From positions 1-43,495 of the forward strand of contig CAZHAK010000023.1 of assembly GCA_964530625.1 (NCBI GenBank): a DNA stretch of 43,495 nucleotides, read 5' to 3'. Origin of the DNA: JABWCQ01 sp964530625. GTDB taxonomy: Bacteria; Electryoneota; RPQS01. The notes under the pieces were generated by a model. It worked only from the letters and a program-made list of their open reading frames with translations, was not told where the DNA came from and ran no database searches. This document shows, in pieces, positions 26,901-35,556 of this stretch. Numbering within the stretch: the stretch's first letter is position 1; each line of letters begins with the position of its first letter. The position numbers and the translations under genes are program-made.

Positions 26901-28822
26901 GCGGGAGCAATCAGAACAATTCCTTCCAAATTTGGCGCCGGACGGATCGTCAAGGTCGCTGCTGCGTTCAAGCCTGAGATGGACTCGAGAATTAGACTCT
27001 CATTGTACAGTCCGGGATTCAACTCCAGAGTGACGGGGCCGTTCACGCCGCGGCGAGTAAGGGCTTGTGTGGCTTCGGTTAATGTCGTAAACTCCGAGCC
27101 CGGACTAATTTGAAATATTCCGGAGAGCGGTTGGCCCGTGATTGCAAAACTAAAGGGGCGCGCGTTGTCGGACGGATTCGCGTCCGTGCCTAACACGGCT
27201 TCAATGATCAGATCCGAGGAGGGATGCGCCGCTCCGGTACTCCACAAGAGGAGAAAGGTATCGGCAACGGAAGGCGGAATCGAGACTAAGACTTCGGCGC
27301 GAGCCGTGTCATCATAGGAGAGTCTCAAGGGCAGCCCCGCGAGACTTGCCGAACCGCGATTTTGCACAACGACTTCGAGACGCAACAATGAAAACTCGGG
27401 GAAAGCCTCCGGCATGCCGAGCACATTCAAGATCGCCACATCGTGCGAAGGCGCCAAGAAGGTATATTCGTCCGCGCCGATGTCAGGCGGTTGAAAGCGC
27501 GGCTCCCTGTCTTTGTCTGCCGCGATGTTGTATACTACCGCGCCATTCTGATGAGGAAGCTCCGATGTTTCCAACAAATGCAAATCCGTCGAGGAGACAA
27601 ACTGCGGGTCCCCCTGGCGGCTCTTGGCATCGAACCCCGTGCCTGTATGCCATGCCGCGAGGGTGGGGTAGGCTTGGAGATACCAGCCCAATTGATAGCT
27701 TGATCCAGTGCCGAAGAACAGATTGTGATTTGAGACAAGCGGCGCGGCGGAGGTCAAGTTGAAGAGATTGTAGGCAGTGCGCGTCGCTTCCTGATTGACC
27801 AGAATATTATTCAGCAGCGTCAGACTGGCAGCGGGGGTAATCAAACCGTTGTAAATCGCGTAGGCTGTTCCCGTGGCGGTGACGTCATTGACCAGAATGC
27901 TGTTGTTGATGACGTGGTTTTGCCCACCCGACAAATAGACCGCGCGGACTTGTGAAGAACCGGTGTTCTGAAAACCGTAGATGAAATTGTTACTGACTTG
28001 AAGATAGGCGGTAGACGTGATAGGGTTATGCCGGATAGCGATGGCATAACCGCTGGTTGCGCGAATTTCAGAAAGACTGTTGCCTAGCACATACACGCTG
28101 TCAAATGCTGACTGAGTGCCGATTGAGATTGCCGTCGAACCGCCGGAGTCGCCTGAGTTCGCGCGAATCTCGCAGCCTTCAATGCGACAGTTTGTTTGTC
28201 TGGACAGATAGACGCCCTGCCGTACGCTGTCAATAACACAGTCGCGCAGAATGTTTCCCGAGGCGGAACCGGCCTGGCCATGCAGATACACGCCGTCACC
28301 ACCGCGAAGAATCTGGCAGTTATCGAGCAACACTTTTCCGGTTTGAGGGCCTGTGATTTCCACCACGCGACCATATCCCCTGCCATAGAGAGAGCAGTTT
28401 GCAAGGATTATGTTCGATGAGGAGTTTGAGATGCTGACGGCGGGACTGGAAACTGCGGGAGAGGTGATGCGCAAACCTGAGAGATTGATTCTGTGCGCGT
28501 TGTCAAACTTGAGAATTGGCTGAGTCGTGTCGGGTGTTACCAAAATGATCACCGACACGTTGTTCGGTGTCACGGAGAGGGTGAACTGGTCGGAGCCCGG
28601 CATGTCTCCGATCAAGAAGGGACCCACTTGAACGGCTGAATGAACCTTCAGCGTCACGTCTCCAGTCAAGCCGCCGCGAGCTAACGAGTCCAACGCGCTG
28701 ACGAGCGTTGGAAAGTAGCCGCCGGGACCTACGGTAAAAGATCCCGAAAGGGACGCGAAAGAAGACAGTGGGATCAGCAGGCAAAGGGTGATTGCCCTAA
28801 AAAGGAATATCAATCGGTTCAT
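23942..28822 (-). CDS. Triple-repeat beta-helix/CARDB-like secreted protein
   Basis: A 1626-residue exported protein with a signal peptide (about residues 1-23). It is built from three related blocks of roughly 500 residues. Each opens with a motif like GxxxxFTTLxxAxxxLxxRGxxG (about residues 33, 580 and 1105), runs through right-handed parallel beta-helix turns (NNxIxxxxxxG; IRDCRIICGS), reaches a conserved DIGADEYTF boundary, and in the first two blocks ends in a CARDB-like Ig module (VQNRGSASLAGLPLRLSYDD). The C-terminus is fibronectin III-like (LNWQAVPGASLYRVF...FFNVRAE). Unlike its neighbours it has no T9SS sorting tail. A single-gene unit. Likely surface-associated or extracellular; binding partner or substrate unknown. 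Confidence 0.88.
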   Translation of the reverse strand: MNRLIFLFRAITLCLLIPLSSFASLSGSFTVGPGGYFPTLVSALDSLARGGLTGDVTLKVHSAVQVGPFLIGDMPGSDQFTLSVTPNNVSVIILVTPDTTQPILKFDNAHRINLSGLRITSPAVSSPAVSISNSSSNIILANCSLYGRGYGRVVEITGPQTGKVLLDNCQILRGGDGVYLHGQAGSASGNILRDCVIDSVRQGVYLSRQTNCRIEGCEIRANSGDSGGSTAISIGTQSAFDSVYVLGNSLSEIRATSGYAIAIRHNPITSTAYLQVSNNFIYGFQNTGSSQVRAVYLSGGQNHVINNSILVNDVTATGTAYAIYNGLITPAASLTLLNNILVNQEATRTAYNLFNLTSAAPLVSNHNLFFGTGSSYQLGWYLQAYPTLAAWHTGTGFDAKSRQGDPQFVSSTDLHLLETSELPHQNGAVVYNIAADKDREPRFQPPDIGADEYTFLAPSHDVAILNVLGMPEAFPEFSLLRLEVVVQNRGSASLAGLPLRLSYDDTARAEVLVSIPPSVADTFLLLWSTGAAHPSSDLIIEAVLGTDANPSDNARPFSFAITGQPLSGIFQISPGSEFTTLTEATQALTRRGVNGPVTLELNPGLYNESLILESISGLNAAATLTIRPAPNLEGIVLIAPASGAQVALLSNVSHVNIEGIILQGNGAILETVKLANNSHHNGIRDCRIICGSIEQTSAAAVHVSSGCSHNTFEGLDISTAYRGLRFEGGSASSDSSNVVRDCNIYDVRTAIYAAWQNNLLIEECDIAPGYANAQVSCYGIRVSNLRSADTVRVLNNRVMNGQSAATVIGISCESGSGALFAANNWIGQFQPTTSGPVTALSVSSGTAYFYHNSISLGNMASNQVTGVAVSGAQTSVRLLNNIITISEPDATARFIEWTGGAITSNNNLFDAPGSNTEFRFAHSSLDGEYASLSAWTVATGQDSNSVATPAGFVSATDLHIRPDASGSSGRGQFLPEVMFDMDGEARDAMPDIGADEYTFTAVITDLAVGSVGIPELPVMSDTQVYILTAIYNVGQNPVANASATLYYNEIAIGSQAVSLASGESVELIWEWLTPVTSLSNGTLRIEVAAQGDAIIENNSQSQAIVVAGQPLADSVSVGSNGLDFTTLAELAEHLKWRGIDSGLEVILTEETYAEPLLLDRIPGADSLRRVVIRPQTGVSPTVTASNTSAVITLRNADFVELRDLEVVTGFNTQVGILLDLQSCYNSIVRCIVTGTGSGNLSSTGIRVAGEACHGNQILNCSISSCYIGVALTGNVALLSRDNLVGGNDIQDVYFGVWVDRQQDAIISQNQIRPGSTTGPAGACYGVYVVQLGESGSARVNGNWIHDFRDSGGPGTNRATGVYSAPGILSSVEIVNNFIYGFSQLTTLRVRGIYLSSGTHLVANNSIRLDNTASNNETAGIFVSTGTQHEVYNNCVMGYETDVPSFGLDIESGADVLSDYNCFWGNSANFSFAANGAQTYPTLSAWQATGQDAQSLSQHASYVSSSDLHVRVTDSTLFARGLSLPALLYDIDGDARFATPCIGADEYLFQSSLDAPLGLTIHILDENDVGLNWQAVPGASLYRVFGAMTISELESAPTEVGFTSETTWEWDFSADPVGMRFFNVRAE

Positions 28823-28858
28823 GCGGTCACTTCGTCAGGGACAGTACATGCGAACGAA

Positions 28859-28864
28859 ATTATA
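28859..28864 (-). promoter_or_regulatory. -10 element for triple-repeat protein
   Basis: A perfect TATAAT on the minus strand 36 bases before the ATG at 28822, with only a weak -35 (CTTGTA, 15-base spacer). The gene-free stretch on to 29298 (about 430 bases) contains no repeat, RNA or ORF that I can support. Confidence 0.4.
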
Positions 28865-29298
28865 CACCTGGGAAGGTAATACAAGTTTTGCGGCGATGCA
28901 AGGAATTCTGGACAAGTTTACAATTAATTATGTCTTAAAGACCAGCTTCGTGCATTATAATTGACCCGGCGGAAGTTGCTTGAGTTATTGAGAATGTTGG
29001 AGAAAATCATTATTTTTAGTGCTTAAATCAGAGAAATCGAGAATTGCTCAGGGTTTCGGCCAGCTTCGTCGGCGAAGCAATTGCCAGTAATGTCTGAATT
29101 TGCGGGTTATTGGGTTGGAATGTTGGAAACCGGCATCATGTCGTGGAAGTAGGGAGAGGTGTGGCCTATCGACGTTTTGTGGCTGGGCAGTCCGGTGGAG
29201 AGGCATCGCGTCAGCAGAATTTGACTGAACCCTAAGTTAATGTGGGAAAAAATTGAGGCCGAACCCGGCTATGGGACGGCTGTGTTACGGAAAGGATT

Positions 29299-30816
29299 AT
29301 GAACGTGGCAGAGGATATCAAAAAGACTTATTCGGAACTTGAACGGGAATTCAAGGAGTATGCAACGCTCTCCAGTATCGCCGGGGTATTGGGGTGGGAT
29401 ATGCAGGTCAACATGCCACCCAAGGGAGCGCCGAAGCGGGCGAATCAGCTGGCGCTGGTGAGCGGATTGGCGCATGAGCGGTTGACTTCGGCGAAGATCG
29501 GCGAGATGCTTGAAAAGCTGAAGAGCTCTAACGGGTCGCTGTCGGAAGCTGAGAAGGCGAATGTGCGGGAGATGGGCAAGGACTATGACCGCGCAACGAA
29601 AGTGCCGAAGGAGTTGGTGGAAGAACTTTCGCGGCAGAGGTCTTTGACGCATGACGTGTGGGGACGGGCGCGGGAGAAGGCTGACTTTCAGATGTTTGCG
29701 CCGGAGCTTGAGAAGCTCGTCGCGTTGACGAAGAAACTGGCTGACGTATATGGGTATGAAGATACACCGCTGAATGCCCTGATTGAAGATTTCGAACCGG
29801 GTGCGACGGTGGATTCGTTGACGAAGATGTTTGACGAAGTGAAAGCTGTGACGGTGCCGCTGGCCGAGAAGGTGCTAAACTCGCCGGTCAAGGCGAAGCT
29901 GGATTATCAGAAAAAGCGGTTTGCCGCGGAGAAGCAGAAGGCTTTCGGTGAAGTGTTGATTGAAAAGGTCGGTTTTGACAAGCAGGCCGGACGACTGGAT
30001 ACTTCGATTCATCCGTTTTGCTCGGGAGGTTTGGGCGACGTCCGTATGACGACCCGTTACAATGAGCATCTGCCGACGCAGGCGCTGTTCGGAATTCTGC
30101 ACGAAACAGGTCACGGGCTGTATGAGCAGGGAGTGGCGGCTGAGACCTATGGCACGCCGCTGTCGGAGGCTTTGAGCTATGGAATGCACGAGTCGCAGAG
30201 CCGGATGTGGGAAAACTACATTGGCCGCAGTCTGCCGTTCTGGAAACATTTCTATCCGATGCTTCTGAAGTTTTTTGAAGCGGAGCTTAGCGGGATGTCG
30301 GTGGAAGATTGGACTTTGGCGGTTAATCACGTCGAGCGCTCGCTTGTGCGCGTTGAGGCGGACGAGTTGACCTATGACTTGCATATTATTTTGAGATTTG
30401 AAATTGAACGCGATTTGTTTGCCGGGAAGATTTCTGTTTCGGATTTGCCTGGAGTTTGGAACCAGAAACTACAAAGCTATCTTGGGATAACGCCGCCGAA
30501 CGACGGCAAAGAGGGTGTGATGCAGGACGTGCATTGGAGCAGCGGTAGTTTCGGCTATTTCCCGTATTACAGCGTCGGCAATATCTTCGCCGGTCAGCTT
30601 TGGAAGAAGATGAACGAGGATATGCCGAACATGAAGACCGCAATTGAAGCGGGGAAGTTCGCGGAGATATTGTCCTGGCTTTCACAACATGTGCATTTGC
30701 ATGGGCGACGCTACTCGAGAGATGAATTGCTCATCAAAGCGACCGGTAAGCCGCTTGGAACGAGTGGCTATCTGGGCTACTTGACGGATAAGTTCGGCTC
30801 ACTCTACAAGTTGTAG
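29299..30816 (+). CDS. M32-family metallocarboxypeptidase
   Basis: A 505-residue cytoplasmic zinc carboxypeptidase (thermostable Taq/Pfu carboxypeptidase type) that removes C-terminal residues from peptides. The HExxH motif is ILHETGHGLYEQG (His268, His272), the downstream glutamate lies in SEALSYGMHESQSRMWEN, and the M32 signatures DTSIHPF and DVRMTTRY are present. Length matches the family (about 500). GGAAAGGATT precedes the ATG. It is a single gene closed by a strong bidirectional terminator. A role in peptide turnover is usual for this family. Confidence 0.95.
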   Translation: MNVAEDIKKTYSELEREFKEYATLSSIAGVLGWDMQVNMPPKGAPKRANQLALVSGLAHERLTSAKIGEMLEKLKSSNGSLSEAEKANVREMGKDYDRATKVPKELVEELSRQRSLTHDVWGRAREKADFQMFAPELEKLVALTKKLADVYGYEDTPLNALIEDFEPGATVDSLTKMFDEVKAVTVPLAEKVLNSPVKAKLDYQKKRFAAEKQKAFGEVLIEKVGFDKQAGRLDTSIHPFCSGGLGDVRMTTRYNEHLPTQALFGILHETGHGLYEQGVAAETYGTPLSEALSYGMHESQSRMWENYIGRSLPFWKHFYPMLLKFFEAELSGMSVEDWTLAVNHVERSLVRVEADELTYDLHIILRFEIERDLFAGKISVSDLPGVWNQKLQSYLGITPPNDGKEGVMQDVHWSSGSFGYFPYYSVGNIFAGQLWKKMNEDMPNMKTAIEAGKFAEILSWLSQHVHLHGRRYSRDELLIKATGKPLGTSGYLGYLTDKFGSLYKL

Positions 30817-30821
30817 AATGA

Positions 30822-30848
30822 AAAAGGGCGGCTACGGGCCGCCCTTTT
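30822..30848. terminator. Bidirectional rho-independent terminator
   Basis: AAAAGGGCGGC and GCCGCCCTTTT form an 11-bp perfect stem with a five-base loop, with T/A tracts on both sides. It serves the convergent carboxypeptidase (plus) and symporter (minus) genes. Confidence 0.9.
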
Positions 30849-30870
30849 AATTGGACTCTTGTAAGAATAT

Positions 30871-32139
30871 TTAGTCTGCTTCAACATTTTCGGCGTAGAA
30901 TTCTTCGGTGTCAAGTTCGTTCTCCATTTTGGAGATGATGACGGCTGCGGTGGCGTCGCCGGTGACATTGACGACGGTTCTGAGCATGTCAAGCAATCTG
31001 TCTACTCCGATGATGAGCGCGATGCCTTCAACGGGAAGATTGACCGACATTAGGACCATTGACAGAGTAATCAGTCCGACGCCCGGCACACCGGCGGTTC
31101 CGATTGATGCTAAGGAAGCAGTGACCACGACTGTCAAGAGTTGCATGAACGTCAAATCCACGCCATAAACCTGCGCGATGAAAGCCGTGGCGACACCCTG
31201 CATGATGGCCGTGCCGTCCATATTTATGGTCGCGCCGAGTGGCAGGGCAAAACTTGCGATGCCCTTTGACACTCCTTGGCGACGCTCGGCAACGCCAATT
31301 GAGACCGGCAAGGTCGCATTGGACGACGAAGTGGAAAAGGCGACCGTCATGACCGGAATATGGTTCTTGAAAAACTGAACGGGCGACAATCTTGTCAGCA
31401 GATAGAGCAGGGCAGGATAGACGAGAAAGAGCTGCAACAAAAGCACGCCCGAGAGAGTCAATACATAAGCAAGCAACGGCAGCAGCACCTCCAATCCCTG
31501 CTCGAGCATGACTTTCGCGATCAGCGCGAAAACCCCCGGAACCGCCAGCCAGATTACCATTTCCACGACTCGCATCATCACGTCATTGCCGATCTCCGCA
31601 AGCTTCATGGCAGGTTCGGCTTTCTTTCCCAAATGAGCGAGCGCAATTCCCAAAAGCAGCGCAAAGCCGATGACTTGGAGCATGTTTCCCTCCACCATCG
31701 CCTGAAACGGATTCCTGGGAATCATGTCCACAAAAACGTCCATGATAAACGGGGCATCGTTGGGGGTGAACGCGGCATCAGTGGGGAGCGTGATTCCCGT
31801 TCCCGGACGCACGAGGACTTCCGCGACAAAGAGGGCCATTGAGACGGCCAACGCAGTCGTCGCAAGATAGATCAGCATCACGCGCAAACCGACGCGACCC
31901 ATTTTCTTCGGATCGCCGATCGTGGCCGCGCCGTAGACCAGCGAGATAAAGACAATCGGTACGACGAGCATGGTGATGGCGCGCAGGAATATGTCACCCA
32001 CGGGCTTGAACAGCCATTTGATCAATCCTGCGTTGGCGGCTTCCGAAAAGACCTCGTTACCGATAATACCGAACAGCAGCCCGGCTACCAGCGCGGCCAG
32101 GATCCAGAACGTTAACGTTGATTTCTTTGCGTCGGACAT
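30871..32139 (-). CDS. Dicarboxylate/amino acid:cation symporter (DAACS)
   Basis: A 422-residue inner-membrane transporter of the glutamate/aspartate/C4-dicarboxylate family (GltP, GltT, DctA; SLC1-like). It couples uptake to Na+ or H+. Features are multiple transmembrane helices, the serine-rich reentrant loop SSSNATLPVS, the NMDGT cation/substrate motif in helix 7 and the second loop with SIGTAGVPG. The end of helix 8 (VDRLLDMLRTVVNVTGDATAAVII) is characteristic. Length is standard. The acidic tail (ENELDTEEFYAENVEAD) is longer than in E. coli GltP. Substrate preference cannot be read from sequence alone, although RTVVNVTGD in helix 8 carries the Asp and Asn found in amino-acid carriers. 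Confidence 0.93.
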   Translation of the reverse strand: MSDAKKSTLTFWILAALVAGLLFGIIGNEVFSEAANAGLIKWLFKPVGDIFLRAITMLVVPIVFISLVYGAATIGDPKKMGRVGLRVMLIYLATTALAVSMALFVAEVLVRPGTGITLPTDAAFTPNDAPFIMDVFVDMIPRNPFQAMVEGNMLQVIGFALLLGIALAHLGKKAEPAMKLAEIGNDVMMRVVEMVIWLAVPGVFALIAKVMLEQGLEVLLPLLAYVLTLSGVLLLQLFLVYPALLYLLTRLSPVQFFKNHIPVMTVAFSTSSSNATLPVSIGVAERRQGVSKGIASFALPLGATINMDGTAIMQGVATAFIAQVYGVDLTFMQLLTVVVTASLASIGTAGVPGVGLITLSMVLMSVNLPVEGIALIIGVDRLLDMLRTVVNVTGDATAAVIISKMENELDTEEFYAENVEAD

Positions 32140-32326
32140 GTTTCCTTTGTGAAAGCTTCAATCAGATTCCGGGCGGGTTGTCCCTACGGGACAGGCAATG
32201 GGCCCTAAGCCGACCGCGAACGTGAAATGGGGATGCGCGATTCTTCTTGCGCCTGAGCAATCTGTTTACAAAGTAACAATCCTTTTGGAAGGCCGCAAGG
32301 CCATCTGTGAATCAAAATAGGAAAAA

Positions 32327-34588
32327 GTGAAGAGTATGATTCGAAGTTGTTTCGCCGTTCTGCTGCTTTGCGGGATGGCCGTCGTCGCCTTCGGCAAGGT
32401 GACGATTTCAGGGAAGATAAAGGATATGGCAACCGGCGAGTCCATTCCCGCTGTGGCCGTGGTGGTGGAGGGGCAGAATCGCGGAGCGGCGGCAAATGTG
32501 GAGGGGTTTTTCTCGATTCCGAACCTTGAACCCGGTGACTACACGCTCGTGTTTTCATCTCTCGGTTACGAGCAATTGCGGAAAGCGATTTCGCTTCAAG
32601 ACGGTGTGGATCAGAATATCGAAGTGAAAATGAAGGATGCCGCGCTGCAATTCAAAGAGGTGGAGATTATCGGTATTCGAGACCGCGAACCTGAGTATGC
32701 TCCCAAAGTCGCGCAGATTCAAGTGACGCCGAAAGAACTTTTGAAATTGCCGCAGCTTGCCGAGCCGGACTTGTTTCGCGCGCTGCAAGCAACCGCCGGG
32801 ATTTTGCCGTCAAGCGATTTCTCCGCTGAGTTGAATATCTGGGGCGGATCGGGTGATCAGAATTTGATTTTGCTGAATGGCATCAATGTTTACAAGCCGA
32901 CGCACTTGGGCGGACTATTTTCGATTTTTAACATGGACGCGATCAAGGACGTCAAGCTAATCAAGGGTGGATTCGGCGCGAAGTATGGCGGCAGATTGTC
33001 GGCTGTGGTGGACGTGGCTGATCGTGAAGGCAATCGCAACAAGGTCCAAGGCAAAGTCGGATTGTCGCTATTGTCTTCGACGGGACTTCTGGAAGGACCG
33101 CTGCCGCATGGTTCGTGGCTGGTTGCGGGACGCAGAACCTATATTGACGCGGCGACGAAGTTGTTTAAGAGTTCGGGTATCATCGAAGACGAATTTCCCT
33201 ACTACTTCTATGATTTCAACGCGAAACTCACCCGCGACTTCTCGAATGGAGACAGAATTTCTCCATCGGGATATTGGGGCGACGATGTTTTGCAGTTGGT
33301 GTCCAGCACCGACGACCGACTTAGATTGAAATGGGGAAACCGGACATTTAGCGTTCCCTATGTTCATATCTTTACACCGAAGCTGTACTCGCACACGACG
33401 CTGGCTGGAAGCAAATTTTACGGACGGCAAAGATTTGAATCGTCGGACTCGTGGTTTGAGTGGAACAACGAGATTACGGACGTGACCGGTGAAACAGACT
33501 TCACTTACTACGCCAACGCTCGCAATACGTTTGAGTTCGGAGCCGAGGCAAAGTTCTTCGACGCGTTTTTGGAGGGTGTTTCGTCCGACTATCTGTTCGG
33601 ACATAACGATTACTCAGGTGAATTGCTGTCAGTATATGCTGCGGACGACTATCGATTGACCGACAAATGGACGTTCAGTCCGGGTCTGCGATTTGAGCAT
33701 TACAGTATCACGCGATCCGAGGAGTTCTTACCGAGGATTGCCGCGCGGCGCGACTTGTGGGCAGGAGCGCACGTCAGCGGAGCGTGGGGGCTTTATACTC
33801 AGTACCTGCAGCAGATGAGAGTGGGAGAGCAGGAGTCTTTGTTTGATTCGTATGCTCCGCTGAGTGACCGATTCGGCATCGCACGCGGACAGCAGTTTGC
33901 GCTGTCGTTTTCGGATGACAGTCTGGGACGATTCAAACTGACGGGCGGCGCCTATTATAAGAACTTCCAGAACATCGTGCAGCTGGATCTCTTCAATGCC
34001 AAGGATGACGGCGATACAGACCTTGAGGATTATGTGCGAGTGGGGAAGGGTTATGCTTACGGAATGGACGCGACGATTGCCGGAAATTTCGGCGCGTATG
34101 AAGTGAGCTGGGGCTATGGTTGGGGACGAACGCGGCGAGTGTTCAAGGATTTTGAGGGTTTTCCTGCGATTGATAACGGTCTATCATTTCCCGCTTTCTT
34201 TGACCGCCAAAGCAGCACGAATTTGTTTGTCAGCAGAAAGATTCGCACGCGTGGAAGTTTAGAAACGCGGATAAACTATTCTTCCGGATTACCTTATACA
34301 AAACCGACGGGTTCATACAGTCCGGGGCTTAACTTGCCGGCGCATTTCTTTCAACAGGGACTTGAGAACGGAGAACGGTTTGACGCCTATGTTCGCGTGG
34401 ACGTGGCCTACCGTTTGAAGTATTACTGGAATTGGTGTACATTCGCGCCGTATGTCGAGGTGATCAACTTGTTCAATCGTAAAAACACGCTTTCGCTGTC
34501 GACGGATTTGTCCAGCAATCCGGTCGGGTTTGCGACAAACGGCCAGCTTCCACTTCTGCCGACTGTCGGCTTCACTGCGGAGTTTTAG
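32327..34588 (+). CDS. TonB-dependent outer-membrane receptor
   Basis: A 753-residue outer-membrane receptor. The signal peptide (MIRSCFAVLLLCGMAVVAFG) is followed by a carboxypeptidase-regulatory-like beta-sandwich (VTISGKIKDMATGESIPAVAV..., residues about 24-105), as in Bacteroidota SusC-like receptors. A plug domain follows (about 125-230; LNIWGGSGDQNLILLNGINVYKP, GGFGAKYGGRLSAVVDV), then a 22-strand barrel ending in the terminal phenylalanine of FTAEF. The start shown is a GTG; the ATG at 32336 is equally possible. The gene is three bases ahead of a DUF4249-like lipoprotein gene, a pairing common in FCB bacteria, so they probably form one uptake complex. The ligand is unknown. Confidence 0.92.
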   Translation: MKSMIRSCFAVLLLCGMAVVAFGKVTISGKIKDMATGESIPAVAVVVEGQNRGAAANVEGFFSIPNLEPGDYTLVFSSLGYEQLRKAISLQDGVDQNIEVKMKDAALQFKEVEIIGIRDREPEYAPKVAQIQVTPKELLKLPQLAEPDLFRALQATAGILPSSDFSAELNIWGGSGDQNLILLNGINVYKPTHLGGLFSIFNMDAIKDVKLIKGGFGAKYGGRLSAVVDVADREGNRNKVQGKVGLSLLSSTGLLEGPLPHGSWLVAGRRTYIDAATKLFKSSGIIEDEFPYYFYDFNAKLTRDFSNGDRISPSGYWGDDVLQLVSSTDDRLRLKWGNRTFSVPYVHIFTPKLYSHTTLAGSKFYGRQRFESSDSWFEWNNEITDVTGETDFTYYANARNTFEFGAEAKFFDAFLEGVSSDYLFGHNDYSGELLSVYAADDYRLTDKWTFSPGLRFEHYSITRSEEFLPRIAARRDLWAGAHVSGAWGLYTQYLQQMRVGEQESLFDSYAPLSDRFGIARGQQFALSFSDDSLGRFKLTGGAYYKNFQNIVQLDLFNAKDDGDTDLEDYVRVGKGYAYGMDATIAGNFGAYEVSWGYGWGRTRRVFKDFEGFPAIDNGLSFPAFFDRQSSTNLFVSRKIRTRGSLETRINYSSGLPYTKPTGSYSPGLNLPAHFFQQGLENGERFDAYVRVDVAYRLKYYWNWCTFAPYVEVINLFNRKNTLSLSTDLSSNPVGFATNGQLPLLPTVGFTAEF

Positions 34589-34591
34589 ACT

Positions 34592-35428
34592 ATGAAATAC
34601 TTCTCATATATCCTGCTTGCTGCTTTTGCGATGTTTCTGTTGGCCGCGTGTGACGATGAATCCGCGAGCGATTTTCACGAAGAAATTGTGGTGGATGGCT
34701 TCATGTGGGTCGGTCAACGGATGCAAATTAGTTTGACGAAAGTTGTTCCGATCGGTCAGGCTTACTACGCGGATTCCGTTCAGGTGACTGACGCTGACGT
34801 GACGATTACGGTGGACGGTCAGACGATGGCGTTGACGGAAGCGCATTCCGGTGTGCCCGGGACATATGCCGCGCATGATTCTGTGCAAGTCGTGACCACG
34901 GGGAAACGGTACGACTTGATGATCGCGCTTGACGGTGACACGTTACGCGCGCATTCGACGGCGGTGGCTCCGCTTACTCTCACGCAAGCGGCGTTGGTTG
35001 ACTTGGGTGAAGAGGTCACAGACCCGAATCCTGACACGCTTGAATACGGAGGTGATCAGCTTCGGCTTTCGTGGACCACTGATCCTGTGAATTTTGGTTA
35101 CGCGGTAATTGTTGAAGCCTTGGATGACGCAAAATATGGCGAGAGTTGTGACTTCGGAAATGACAACGGGCCGGGATCTTATCTGTTCATCTGGAGCACG
35201 CGGTTCGTTTCGGGGATTGATCTGCCGTGGATTACGCTCTGTTACACGGGGGAGACACGAGTGCGTGTGTTCTCTTGTGATACGGCGTGGTGGAACTTCG
35301 TTTCGACTATTTTTGTGGGCGAGACCCGCAACGATCCGGTGTCGAACATTCAGGGCGGCAAGGGAGTGTTTTGCGCGATCGGGTGTGACACGTTTGATAT
35401 TATGGTGACGGATACACTGGAAGATTGA
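34592..35428 (+). CDS. DUF4249-like lipoprotein, receptor partner
   Basis: A 278-residue lipoprotein. The signal peptide ends in the lipobox LAAC with Cys20 as the acylated residue. The body starts EEIVVDGFMWVGQRMQISLTKVVPI and continues DADVTITVDGQTMALTEAHSG and GKRYDLMIALDGDTLRAHSTAVAP, which is the layout of DUF4249 proteins. These are almost always encoded after a TonB-dependent receptor, as here with a three-base spacing. Six further cysteines in the second half suggest disulfides. Likely an outer-membrane lipoprotein working with the receptor. Family assignment is by pattern and context. Confidence 0.82.
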   Translation: MKYFSYILLAAFAMFLLAACDDESASDFHEEIVVDGFMWVGQRMQISLTKVVPIGQAYYADSVQVTDADVTITVDGQTMALTEAHSGVPGTYAAHDSVQVVTTGKRYDLMIALDGDTLRAHSTAVAPLTLTQAALVDLGEEVTDPNPDTLEYGGDQLRLSWTTDPVNFGYAVIVEALDDAKYGESCDFGNDNGPGSYLFIWSTRFVSGIDLPWITLCYTGETRVRVFSCDTAWWNFVSTIFVGETRNDPVSNIQGGKGVFCAIGCDTFDIMVTDTLED

Positions 35429-35455
35429 GGCGGTCCTCTAACTGATTCAGAAAAG

Positions 35456-35486
35456 GCGCTTTCCTTCGGGGAGGCGCTTGACTTTT
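35456..35486 (+). terminator. Probable terminator
   Basis: GCGCTTTCC and GGGGAGGCGC can pair (9 bp, two G-U) around TTCG, followed by TTGACTTTT. It ends the receptor/lipoprotein pair, about 30 bases after the stop. Confidence 0.5.
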
Positions 35487-35556
35487 AAGAGGTTTAGCTC
35501 TAAATTCTCATATTCTAAACAGGGTCCCGATAATCTTAACTCCGCGGAGGTGTCCC

